A stretch of DNA of 13,464 nucleotides from Chloroflexota bacterium (GCA_012513725.1 JAAZBQ010000667.1:1-13464), one strand, 5' to 3'. Counted from the first letter of the stretch, positions 4,974-12,643 are shown. Notes: generated from the letters alone by a model not told the origin. Numbers and translations are program-made.

Positions 4974-7607
4974 ATGTCCAGGAACACGCTCGCGTCTCTT
5001 TTGAGCCTGCTGCTGGTGGCCACGCTGGTGTTGTCCGCCTGCGGCGGCACGCCTCCCGCCGAGCCCACCGCGGCGCCCGTCGAACCCACGGCCCCGCCCG
5101 CGGCAGAGCCCACCGCGGCCCCTGCCGAACCGACAGAAGTCCCGGCTGAGGCCGAGCCCGAGCCGACCGCAGAGCCGGAGCCGACGGAAGAGCCCGCCGA
5201 ACCGGTCGAGCCTGTCGCCGGCGAGGAAGACCGCACCGGCGCCTGGGTGGATACGGTCGTCGTCATCGAGGAGCCCTCCTCCGACGCCGCCGTGAGCCGC
5301 ATGGAAACCGGCGAGATCGACCTCTATGCGTACTCGGTCAGCTCGGCCGACGTCGCCCGGCTGGTCGACGAATCGCCGAACCTCGACCTTTACCAGTCCT
5401 TTGGCTCGTACAACGAGTTGACGCTCAACCCCTCCGGGCCCGAGTTCAACGACGGGCGCCTGAACCCCTTCGCCGTGCCCGCCATTCGCGAGGCGATGAA
5501 CTGGCTCATCGACCGCGAGTACATCACCCAGGAGATCATGGGCGGCATGGCGGCGCCGCGCTGGCTGCCGTTCAACAACGCCTCGAACGACTATGCCATG
5601 ATGGCCGATGTGGCCCGGGCGATCGAGAACGAGTACGCCCACGACCGAGAACGGGCTGTTGAGATCATCACGGCCGAGATGGAGGCCCTGGGCGCCACCC
5701 TCGAGAACGACGTCTGGACCTACAACGGCGAGCCGGTCGAGATCATCGTCCTGATCCGCACCGAGGATGAGCGGCGGGATATCGGCGACTATATCGCCAA
5801 CATCCTGGAGGACGCCGGATTCACCACGTTCCGCGACTATAAGACGGCGGCCGAGGCCTCGCCCATCTGGATGCAGGGAGACCCCACCGAAGGCGGTTTC
5901 CACATCTACACGGGCGGCTGGGTCACCACCGTGGTCCCGCGGGACCTCTCCACGAACTTTGCCTATTTCTACACGGACATGGGCCTGCCCTACACCCTCT
6001 GGCAAGCCTATGAGAACACCGAAGAGTTCTACGACGTCGCGCAGCGCCTCGATCAGAGCGCCTTTACGACGCTCGACGAGCGCTACGATATGATGTCAAG
6101 GGCGATGGACCTCGCCCTCGAGGACTCGATCCGCATCTGGCTGTGCGACCGCGCCTCGATCACGCCCAAGCGCAACGAGATCACCGTGGCGGCCGACCTC
6201 TACGGTGGCGTCAGCGGCGCCTGGCTGTGGGCCCCGACCATCCGGCGCGAGGGCGAGGTTGGCGGCGAGCTGACCATCGCCATGCCCAGCATCCTGACGG
6301 AGCCCTGGAACCCGATCGCGGGGACCAACTGGATCTATGACATGATGCTGATCCGCGGCACGGGCGAGATGGCCACGATGTACGACCCGTACACGGGTCT
6401 CTTCTGGCCGCGCCGGCTGGAGAGCGCCGAGGTCATCGTGCAGGAGGGCCTGCCCGTCTTTGCTACGCATGACTGGGTGGACCTGTCGTTTGAGGCCGAG
6501 ATCACCGTCCCCGACGACGCCTGGGTGGACTGGGATGCTACCGAGCAGCGCTTCCTGACCGCCGGCGAGGTGAACGAGGAGCCGGTCACGGCGCTCCGCA
6601 AGAGCGTGGTGTACTATCCCGAGGACCTCTACGAGGCGGTCAAGTGGCACGACGGCAGCAACTTTTCCATCGGCGACATCCTCATGGGCATGATCCTGAC
6701 CTTTGACCAGGCCAAGGAAGACAGCCCGTACTTTGACGAGGCCATGGTGCCGGCGTTCGATTCCTTCATTTCCTCGTTCAGGGGCGTCAAGATCGTCTCC
6801 GAGGATCCGCTGGTGATCGAGACCTACAGCGATTTTTACCAGATGGATGCGGAGATGAGCATCGATAGTTGGTGGCCGTACTTTAGCCAGGGCCAGGGCG
6901 CCTGGCACACGTTGGCCCTGGGCCTGATGGCGGAGGAAGCGGGCGAGCTCGCCTTCTCGGCCGACAAGTCTGAAAAGATGGACACCGAGTGGCTCTCGCT
7001 CATCGCGGGGCCCAGCATGGAGATCCTGGCGTCTCACCTGGCCGAGGCCAGCGCGGACGGCACCATCCCCTACGCGGCCACCCTGGGTGAGTTCGTCCCC
7101 GAGGACGAAATCGCCGCGCGGTTCGCCAACGCCCAAGAGTGGTACGATACCATGGGCCACTTTTTGGTGGGCACCGGGCCGTTCTACCTCGAGCGGGCCT
7201 TCCCCGTGGAAAAGACCGTGGTGCTGCAGCGCTTTGAGGACTATCCCGACTCGGCTAGCCGGTGGGCCATGTTCTCCGAGGCGCGCATCGCCGAGGTGGA
7301 GCTGGATGGGCCGGGCCTGATCAACCAGGGTCAGGAGGCCGTCTTTGAGGTGTGGGTGACCTTTGAGGGCGAGCCCTACCCCGCGGACGACATCTCTGAA
7401 GTCAAGTTCCTGGTGTTCGACTCTGCCGGTGAGCTCGCGGCCAGCGAGGCTGCCGAGCCGGTGGAGGACGGGCTGTGGGAGATCGTCCTGGACGCCGAGA
7501 TGACAGAGGCGCTGCCCGAGGGCTCCAGCCGTCTCGAGGCCGTCGTGGTCTCCAAGTTCGTCGCGGTTCCTAGCTTTGAGGCCGTCCAGTTCGTGGTGGC
7601 CCCGTAA
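4974..7607 (+). CDS. Opp-type ABC transporter substrate-binding lipoprotein with apparently permuted domain order
   Basis: An 877-residue lipoprotein that should capture the solute outside the membrane and deliver it to the two permeases encoded next. Residues 1-23 are a lipoprotein signal ending in LSAC, with C23 the lipid anchor; about 26-83 is a Pro/Thr/Glu/Ala linker. Residues about 93-429 match the C-terminal half of SBP_bac_5 (FNDGR...AMNWLIDREYI near 175-184, ERRDIGDYIANILEDAGF, then the long final helical region). Residues about 430-760 match its N-terminal half (GGELTIAMP at 430, VKWHDG near 556-561, VGTGPFYLE at 732-740). Residues about 770-877 form a beta-rich tail. Usual OppA/DppA proteins are about 500-600 residues. 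The start is fixed by AAGGAG six bases upstream of the ATG and by the signal peptide. First gene of the transporter operon. Confidence 0.88.
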   Translation: MSRNTLASLLSLLLVATLVLSACGGTPPAEPTAAPVEPTAPPAAEPTAAPAEPTEVPAEAEPEPTAEPEPTEEPAEPVEPVAGEEDRTGAWVDTVVVIEEPSSDAAVSRMETGEIDLYAYSVSSADVARLVDESPNLDLYQSFGSYNELTLNPSGPEFNDGRLNPFAVPAIREAMNWLIDREYITQEIMGGMAAPRWLPFNNASNDYAMMADVARAIENEYAHDRERAVEIITAEMEALGATLENDVWTYNGEPVEIIVLIRTEDERRDIGDYIANILEDAGFTTFRDYKTAAEASPIWMQGDPTEGGFHIYTGGWVTTVVPRDLSTNFAYFYTDMGLPYTLWQAYENTEEFYDVAQRLDQSAFTTLDERYDMMSRAMDLALEDSIRIWLCDRASITPKRNEITVAADLYGGVSGAWLWAPTIRREGEVGGELTIAMPSILTEPWNPIAGTNWIYDMMLIRGTGEMATMYDPYTGLFWPRRLESAEVIVQEGLPVFATHDWVDLSFEAEITVPDDAWVDWDATEQRFLTAGEVNEEPVTALRKSVVYYPEDLYEAVKWHDGSNFSIGDILMGMILTFDQAKEDSPYFDEAMVPAFDSFISSFRGVKIVSEDPLVIETYSDFYQMDAEMSIDSWWPYFSQGQGAWHTLALGLMAEEAGELAFSADKSEKMDTEWLSLIAGPSMEILASHLAEASADGTIPYAATLGEFVPEDEIAARFANAQEWYDTMGHFLVGTGPFYLERAFPVEKTVVLQRFEDYPDSASRWAMFSEARIAEVELDGPGLINQGQEAVFEVWVTFEGEPYPADDISEVKFLVFDSAGELAASEAAEPVEDGLWEIVLDAEMTEALPEGSSRLEAVVVSKFVAVPSFEAVQFVVAP
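5049..5213 (+). repeat. Low-complexity EPTAAP-type repeats encoding the lipoprotein linker
   Basis: Codons about 26-80 encode degenerate repeats around EPTAAP and EPEPT. The DNA repeats are partly preserved: GAGCCCACCGCGGC occurs at 5061-5074 and again 45 bases later at 5106-5119. Such tethers hold the binding domain away from the membrane anchor and commonly vary in length between strains by repeat slippage. Confidence 0.75.
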
Positions 7608-7625
7608 GCAGTGTACGCTTGATGT

Positions 7626-7654
7626 TCAGGGGTGGGGCTTTGCCCCACCCCTGA
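7626..7654 (+). promoter_or_regulatory. Strong intercistronic hairpin between binding-protein and permease genes
   Basis: A perfect 13-base-pair stem, 7626-7638 with 7642-7654, closed by a 3-base loop TTT, lies 19 bases after the binding-protein stop and 32 bases before the permease start. No T-run follows. Hairpins at this point in ABC import operons usually protect the upstream message or partly terminate, so that binding protein exceeds permease; that role is inferred here. Confidence 0.7.
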
Positions 7655-7686
7655 CTCTATAGGCCCATACAGAAAGCGAGAGCGGA

Positions 7687-8829
7687 ATGGCCGAAGCATC
7701 CCCATACCCCGAGGTAGAGGGCACTGGCCCAGAGGTGCAACGGGGACGAGCCGGCGCCCTGGCCCGTGTGGCCAGGTACACCGCCGTCCGAGCGGTGTTG
7801 CTCCTGATCACCGTGGTCATCGCCGTCTACTTTACCATCCTAATCGCGAATATGGGCGGCGCCGTCGATGACATCCGCCGCGGCCAGATCCGCGAGAGTA
7901 TCGCCATGGCGATGTCCATGGACACCGAGATGCGCAGGCTGCCCCTCGCCGAACGCAACCGGCTGATCAACGAGCAGGTGCGCATTGCCGAGGAACGCTT
8001 TGGGCTCGACCAGCCCTTTATCCTGCGCAGCTTTGCCTTCCTACGCAACGCCCTGACGCTGAACCTGGGCAAGGCCGAACACCTCACGTCCGACAGCGGA
8101 TCCCGGGAGGTGCGCTCCATCATCCTGGAGCGGCTTGCGCCGACGTTGCTACTCTTTGCCACGGCAAACCTCTTCCTGTTCTTCTTTAGCGTCACGATGG
8201 CCTTGTTCCTATCGCGTCGCTATGGTAGCCTGCTAGATCAGGCCATCATCGCGCTGTCACCGACCTCTGCTGCACCCGCCTGGTTCTACGGACTGTTTCT
8301 GATCCTGTTCTTTGCTGCGGTATGGGGCTTCCTCCCCTACGGAGGCATGGTCAAGGCGCCTCCGCCGGCCGACAAGATGGAATACGCCCTCAGCGTGGCG
8401 CGCCACATGGTGTTGCCCGTGTCTGCCATGGTGATATCTTCCGTCTTTAGCAGTATCTATGCCTGGCGTACCTTTTTTCTGATCTACTCCAGTGAAGATT
8501 ACGTCGAGATGGCCAAGGCCAAGGGCCTCTCGTCTCGCGATATCGAGCGGTTGTACATCCTGCGCCCCACGTTGCCCACCATCATCACCAACTTTGCCCT
8601 GATGCTCATCACGCTCTGGACGGGGGCCATCATCCTGGAAACGGTGTTCAACTGGCCGGGCCTCGGGCGCCTCTTTAACCAGGCCATCAACATCTATGAT
8701 ACGCCGGTGATCGTCGGCAACACGGTGATCTATGCGTACCTGCTGGCCGTCACCGTGTTCGTGCTAGACTTTATCTACGTACTGGTGGACCCGCGCGTCA
8801 AGATCGGGGGAGGCCGGGATACAGCATGA
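7687..8829 (+). CDS. Opp/Dpp-type ABC transporter permease (OppB-like)
   Basis: A 380-residue inner-membrane subunit forming half of the translocation channel. An N-terminal cytoplasmic stretch of about 34 residues precedes a first helix at about 35-57. Family features follow: ERFGLDQPF after the first loop, the ERLAPTLLLF helix entrance, WFYGLFLILFF and WGFLPYGG. The cytoplasmic coupling loop EDYVEMAKAKGL starts at residue 270, and the protein ends with FIYVLVDPRVKIG, a typical OppB end. The usual LLPGDP after the first helix is replaced and about 40 extra charged residues are inserted before the GLDQP motif. The ribosome site is weak (GAGAG), which fits lower expression than the binding protein. 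The TGA overlaps the ATG of the next permease (ATGA at 8826-8829). Confidence 0.92.
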   Translation: MAEASPYPEVEGTGPEVQRGRAGALARVARYTAVRAVLLLITVVIAVYFTILIANMGGAVDDIRRGQIRESIAMAMSMDTEMRRLPLAERNRLINEQVRIAEERFGLDQPFILRSFAFLRNALTLNLGKAEHLTSDSGSREVRSIILERLAPTLLLFATANLFLFFFSVTMALFLSRRYGSLLDQAIIALSPTSAAPAWFYGLFLILFFAAVWGFLPYGGMVKAPPPADKMEYALSVARHMVLPVSAMVISSVFSSIYAWRTFFLIYSSEDYVEMAKAKGLSSRDIERLYILRPTLPTIITNFALMLITLWTGAIILETVFNWPGLGRLFNQAINIYDTPVIVGNTVIYAYLLAVTVFVLDFIYVLVDPRVKIGGGRDTA

Positions 8830-10163
8830 GCAGAATAACGCGCTCCCTGCGAGAACTCACTCGCTATCCATCGGCCATCGCCGGTCTGCTCGTCGTCCTG
8901 GGCCTCATCGCGTTGGCCCTGTACGCGATCATCAGCATGCCCTACCGGGAGGCGATCCGCCTCTGGCGCGGCGGTGAGGAAATATGGGCCGAGTACCCCA
9001 AGAACGCCCAGCCCATCTGGACCGATTGGTTCACGTCGGAGAGACGCCCCCGCAGCATCATCCTGAGCACTGCCGATGGCACGGCCACCAAGACGGTGGA
9101 CGAGGAGGGCGGCACCGGCCTGACGTTGACCTTTCCCTTTGACTATGACTATGAGGGCTTTCCGCAGGATCTGGTGGTCTTTTTGACCGCAGAGTTTGAG
9201 GAAAAGCGCCCGCACGCTTCCTTTACCTGGGTCACGCCCGACGGCCGCGAGGTGCGCATGGGCGACCTCTCGGTGCGGCCGGCCGAGACCTTCCGGCCCG
9301 TCTTTGAGAGCCGTCTCCAGCGCCGCCTTGGGGGCCTGTCGCCCGAGATCGGGCTGTTCGCCGTCCCCGACGAGGACCCTCCCCGCCCCCTCGCTGGCAC
9401 CTATCAGATGGTCGTCGACGTGTACCTGTTCGAGCCCGACTCGGACGTGGATGCCAAGATGGTGCTCCACGGGCAGGTGCACGGCATCGCCGGCACCGAC
9501 CATCGCCGGCGCGATCTGACGGTGGCGCTCCTGTGGGGCACGCCGATCGCCCTGCCGTTCGGCCTGCTGGCCGCCCTGGGCACCACGGTCACCACGATGG
9601 TCATCGCGGCCATCGGCGTGTGGTTCGGGGGCTGGGCCGACTCGGCCATCCAGCGCGTCACCGAGCTGAACATGATCTTGCCCTTCCTGCCGATCCTGAT
9701 CATGGTGGGCACGCTGTACAACCGCAGCATCTGGGTCATCCTCGGCGTCGTCATTGCGCTGGGCCTCTTTGGCTCCAGCATCAAGACCTACCGGGCCGTG
9801 TTCCTGCAGGTGAAAGAGTCGCCGTACATCGAGGCGGCTCGGGCGTACGGCGCGGGCAACATGCGCATCATCGTGTACTATATGCTGCCGCGCATCGTTC
9901 CCATGCTGATCCCCCAGCTGGTGGTGTTGATCCCCACCTACGTGTTCCTGGAGGCGTCGCTAGCCCAGTTGGGGCTCGGCGACCCGATCCTGCCCACTTG
10001 GGGCAAGCTGATCAGCGAGGCACGAGATAACGGGGCGCTGTTCCAGGGGTGGTATTATTGGATGCTCGAACCGGCGGCGCTCCTGATGCTCACCGGTCTG
10101 GGGTTTGCGTTGCTCGGCTTTGCCATGGACCGGATTTTTAACCCGCGGTTGAGGGAGCTCTAG
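8826..10163 (+). CDS. Opp/Dpp-type ABC transporter permease (OppC-like) with large extracytoplasmic insertion
   Basis: A 445-residue inner-membrane subunit, partner of the OppB-like protein. The first helix is at about 17-38. The next recognisable family motif, GTDHRRRD (usual form GTDxxGRD), does not come until residues 223-230, whereas it normally follows within roughly 50 residues of the first helix. The interval of about 180 residues is hydrophilic with alternating beta-type strands (for example LVVFLTAEF and YQMVVDVYLF), and should lie outside the membrane. Five more helices follow, and the coupling loop YIEAARAYGAGN is around residues 334-345. The Gly-Arg of the GTDxxGRD motif is Arg-Arg here. 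Typical OppC/DppC are about 300 residues. The start overlaps the preceding stop; GGGGGAGG lies 12 bases upstream. The next gene starts 1 base after the stop. Confidence 0.92.
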   Translation: MSRITRSLRELTRYPSAIAGLLVVLGLIALALYAIISMPYREAIRLWRGGEEIWAEYPKNAQPIWTDWFTSERRPRSIILSTADGTATKTVDEEGGTGLTLTFPFDYDYEGFPQDLVVFLTAEFEEKRPHASFTWVTPDGREVRMGDLSVRPAETFRPVFESRLQRRLGGLSPEIGLFAVPDEDPPRPLAGTYQMVVDVYLFEPDSDVDAKMVLHGQVHGIAGTDHRRRDLTVALLWGTPIALPFGLLAALGTTVTTMVIAAIGVWFGGWADSAIQRVTELNMILPFLPILIMVGTLYNRSIWVILGVVIALGLFGSSIKTYRAVFLQVKESPYIEAARAYGAGNMRIIVYYMLPRIVPMLIPQLVVLIPTYVFLEASLAQLGLGDPILPTWGKLISEARDNGALFQGWYYWMLEPAALLMLTGLGFALLGFAMDRIFNPRLREL

Positions 10164-10164
10164 C

Positions 10165-11151
10165 ATGCCAGACGACTCCTTGCTGGATATCAAAGACCTG
10201 GTGCTCCACTTTCGCACCTCCAAGGGCGTCGTGCAGGCGGTAGACGGCGTCGACCTCACCATGCAACGCAGTGAGGCGATGGTCATCCTCGGCGAATCGG
10301 GGTGCGGCAAGACCTCGCTGGCCAAGGCACTCTTGAGGCTCCTGCCGCGCAACGTCCATCGCTACACGGGGCAGGTCCGCATCGACGGGACCGACATCAT
10401 GCGCCTGGGCGATGAGGATTTCCGCCGCGATGTCCGTTGGGTCAAGCTCTCCATGGTGCCCCAGGCGGCGATGAACTCGCTGAACCCCGTGTTGCGGGTC
10501 GGCGACCAGGTGGCCGAGCCGATGATGACCCACTATGGCATCGAACGGGCCGACGCCATGCTCCAGGTCCACCGCATGTTCGAGCACGTCGGCGTGCCGC
10601 TCGACTTTGCCAACCGCTACGCCTTTGAACTGAGCGGCGGGATGCGCCAGCGCGTGGCGATCGCCATGTCGCTGGTCACCTCGCCCGATCTCATCATCCT
10701 CGACGAGCCCACCTCGGCCCTGGACGTGTTGACCCAGGCCAACATCATGAACGTCCTCAAGCGCACCAAGGCCGAGATGGAGGCCTCCTACATCCTCATC
10801 ACCCACGACATCGCCACCTCCAGCGAGTTGGCCGATCGGGTCGCCGTCATGTACGCGGGCCAGATCGTCGAGGTGAACGATGCGACGCACTTTTACTCTG
10901 CGCCGCTCCACCCATACTCCCAGAAGCTGATGGCCAGCGTGCCTCGGCTGCGGGCCGATCAGGAGCCCGAGTTCATCTCCGGCCAGCCGCCAAGCCTGCT
11001 GGATCCGCCGACGGGCTGCCGGTTCGCCGAGCGCTGCCCCAGCCGCTTTGCGGCCTGCGATGAGGAACCGCCGCTGTTCACCGAGAACGGCGGCCAGGTC
11101 AAGTGCTGGCTGTATTCCGAGTTGGCGGAGCGCCAGGGACGGGGGAAATAG
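10165..11151 (+). CDS. Opp/Dpp-type ABC transporter ATP-binding protein (OppD-like)
   Basis: A 328-residue cytoplasmic ATPase that powers import. Walker A GESGCGKTS is at residues 43-51, the ABC signature LSGGMRQR at 156-163, Walker B LIILDEPTSALD at 176-187 and the switch histidine in ITHD at H214. The C-terminal oligopeptide-transporter extension (oligo_HPY) carries CRFAERC and two further cysteines, spaced C-x5-C-x6-C-x15-C; this pattern binds a [4Fe-4S] cluster in some Opp/Dpp ATPases. All catalytic residues are intact. GAGGGAG lies seven bases before the ATG, which is 1 base after the OppC-like stop, and the OppF-like gene starts 1 base after this stop, so the genes are co-translated. 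Confidence 0.95.
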   Translation: MPDDSLLDIKDLVLHFRTSKGVVQAVDGVDLTMQRSEAMVILGESGCGKTSLAKALLRLLPRNVHRYTGQVRIDGTDIMRLGDEDFRRDVRWVKLSMVPQAAMNSLNPVLRVGDQVAEPMMTHYGIERADAMLQVHRMFEHVGVPLDFANRYAFELSGGMRQRVAIAMSLVTSPDLIILDEPTSALDVLTQANIMNVLKRTKAEMEASYILITHDIATSSELADRVAVMYAGQIVEVNDATHFYSAPLHPYSQKLMASVPRLRADQEPEFISGQPPSLLDPPTGCRFAERCPSRFAACDEEPPLFTENGGQVKCWLYSELAERQGRGK

Positions 11152-11152
11152 C

Positions 11153-12193
11153 ATGTCGGCAGAACGCAGTCCAGAGATCTTGGAACCCACGGCGCCCGAT
11201 GTACCCATTGCAGAAGTCGTCAACGAGCCGATCTTGCGGGTGCGGAACCTGCGGGTCCATTTCGAGTTGCGACGATGGGCGTTCGGGCACGCCGGGTCGG
11301 TGCGCGCCGTAGACGGCGTGTCCTTTGACCTGGCCAACGCCGAGGCGATCGCCGTCGTCGGAGAGTCGGGGTGCGGCAAGTCGACCCTGATGAAGACCAT
11401 CCTCGGCCTCTACGAGCCGACGGGCGGCGAAGTGATCTTTCGTGGGCAAAAGGTGAGCGATATGCAGACGAGCGGGCTCAAGTGGTACCGCTCGCAGATC
11501 GGCTACGTGCAGCAGGACCCCTTTGGCGCCCTACCGCCCTTTATGAACGTCCAGCGGGCGCTCGAGGAGCCCCTCATCGTCCACGGCGTGCCGGCCGCCG
11601 AACGGCTGCCGCGCATCGAACGGGCGATGACGGAGGTCAAGCTCACACCGATCAACGACTTTTTGACCAAGTTCCCGCACATGCTGAGCGGCGGCCAGCA
11701 GCAGCGGGTGGTGATCGCCCGGGCCATGCTCCTGCAACCCCGGCTCATCGTCGCCGACGAGCCGGTCTCCATGCTGGATGCCTCCGTCCGGGTGGAGATC
11801 CTCAAGCTCCTGCGGGCGCTGCAGACCTCCCACGATCTGGCGGTGATGTACATCACCCACGATCTCTCCACCGTGCGCTACTTTTCCGAGCGCATTTTCG
11901 TCATGTACGCCGGCAAAGTGGTGGAAAAGGCGCCGGTGCGCTCGCTTCTCAGCGACCCGCGACATCCGTACACCCACGCGCTCCTGGCGGCCACGGCCGA
12001 CCCCGACGCCCGCAACGCAAAGATCTACCGCGACGTGCCGCCGGGCGAGCCGCCAAGCCTGGTAGCGCCGCCCCCGGGCTGCCGGTTCCATCCGCGCTGC
12101 CCGCAGTGCATCGAGGGACTGTGCGAGGTCCAGGAGCCCCCCGAGTTCGAGCCGGACGCGAACCACCTGGTCGCCTGCTGGCTATACCGATGA
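11153..12193 (+). CDS. Opp/Dpp-type ABC transporter ATP-binding protein (OppF-like)
   Basis: A 346-residue second ATPase that pairs with the OppD-like protein. Walker A GESGCGKST is at residues 70-78, the signature LSGGQQQR at 178-185, Walker B LIVADEPVSMLD at 198-209, and ITHD follows at about residues 238-241. The C-terminal oligo_HPY region again holds a cysteine cluster (CRFHPRC, then C-x2-C and a final CW). The N-terminus has about 30 extra residues, including a Glu/Pro-rich lead, before the first strand ILRVRNLRVHF. The ATG 1 base after the OppD-like stop is preferred, with GGGGGAA upstream; an in-frame start further upstream (11048) would lie inside the preceding gene and adds no family sequence. 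The stop TGA is part of the ribosome site of the following small gene. Confidence 0.95.
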   Translation: MSAERSPEILEPTAPDVPIAEVVNEPILRVRNLRVHFELRRWAFGHAGSVRAVDGVSFDLANAEAIAVVGESGCGKSTLMKTILGLYEPTGGEVIFRGQKVSDMQTSGLKWYRSQIGYVQQDPFGALPPFMNVQRALEEPLIVHGVPAAERLPRIERAMTEVKLTPINDFLTKFPHMLSGGQQQRVVIARAMLLQPRLIVADEPVSMLDASVRVEILKLLRALQTSHDLAVMYITHDLSTVRYFSERIFVMYAGKVVEKAPVRSLLSDPRHPYTHALLAATADPDARNAKIYRDVPPGEPPSLVAPPPGCRFHPRCPQCIEGLCEVQEPPEFEPDANHLVACWLYR

Positions 12194-12200
12194 GGTGCAC

Positions 12201-12401
12201 ATGGACCCACTCTACATTATCCTGATCGGGCTGGCGCTGGTGCTCATCGGCGTGGCGCTGCCCCTGCTGATGGTGCTGGACATGCTCACCCCCACCTACT
12301 TTTTGGGGTTCGTGTCCTTTACCACGTCGGTTGGGGGCGTGCTGCTCGGCCTGGTGGGCGCCTCGCGCCACCGCCACGGGAGGGGTCGCCGCTGGGACTG
12401 A
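12201..12401 (+). CDS. Small two-helix membrane protein, function unknown
   Basis: A 66-residue protein with two predicted membrane helices, about residues 4-26 and 34-55, joined by a short polar turn and followed by a His/Arg-rich tail (SRHRHGRGRR) that should stay in the cytoplasm. The ATG at 12201 is chosen because GAGGTG at 12192-12197 overlaps the TGA of the OppF-like gene; a GTG at 12195 would add only two residues. Coupling to the transporter genes suggests an accessory subunit, stabiliser or sensor, but I recognise no family. The codon third positions are strongly G/C, like the neighbours, which supports it as a real gene. Confidence 0.65.
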   Translation: MDPLYIILIGLALVLIGVALPLLMVLDMLTPTYFLGFVSFTTSVGGVLLGLVGASRHRHGRGRRWD

Positions 12402-12424
12402 TCCCCGGCGTCCAACAGACCCCA

Positions 12425-12460
12425 GGCCCCGGCCCGGCCACATGCGCCCGCGCCGGGGCC
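12425..12460 (+). terminator. Possible terminator of the transporter operon
   Basis: GGCCCCGGC (12425-12433) has its perfect reverse complement at 12452-12460, with an 18-base loop, 23 bases after the stop of the small membrane-protein gene. No T-run follows. The large loop and GC-rich setting make it a moderate candidate only. Confidence 0.4.
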
Positions 12461-12576
12461 CCTTGCACCTGTGCTCCTTCTGGCACCGCCCCGCTCGCCA
12501 CCTGCCACCCTTCGCCTACACCCCTGCCCCTCCTCGCACGGTCGGGCCTCGCGGCCCGCATCGACGCGCTCCGTTG

Positions 12577-12604
12577 CGCACAGGCGCGGTCCACCGCCTG
12601 TGCG
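12577..12604 (+). other. Hairpin in the spacer upstream of the cysteine-hydrolase gene
   Basis: CGCACAGGCG (12577-12586) pairs perfectly with 12595-12604, leaving an 8-base loop, and ends 39 bases before the hydrolase ATG. The remaining 242-base spacer (12402-12643) is C-rich and shows no convincing promoter or additional gene. The stem could be a second terminator, an operator, or a leader element that keeps the hydrolase in the same transcript at a lower level. Confidence 0.45.
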
Positions 12605-12643
12605 GGGCCAGTCATTGGGTTTCAGGATGAAGGGAGGAAGGCA

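Noticed and set aside
4710..6005. 431-codon minus-strand frame opposite the leader and binding protein
   Set aside because: Gly/Arg/Val-rich shadow of the lipoprotein gene; no ribosome site or motif, and the opposite frame has a signal peptide and family blocks.
10138..11400. 420-codon minus-strand frame opposite the ATPase genes
   Set aside because: No motif; shadow of two ATPase genes that carry intact Walker and signature motifs.
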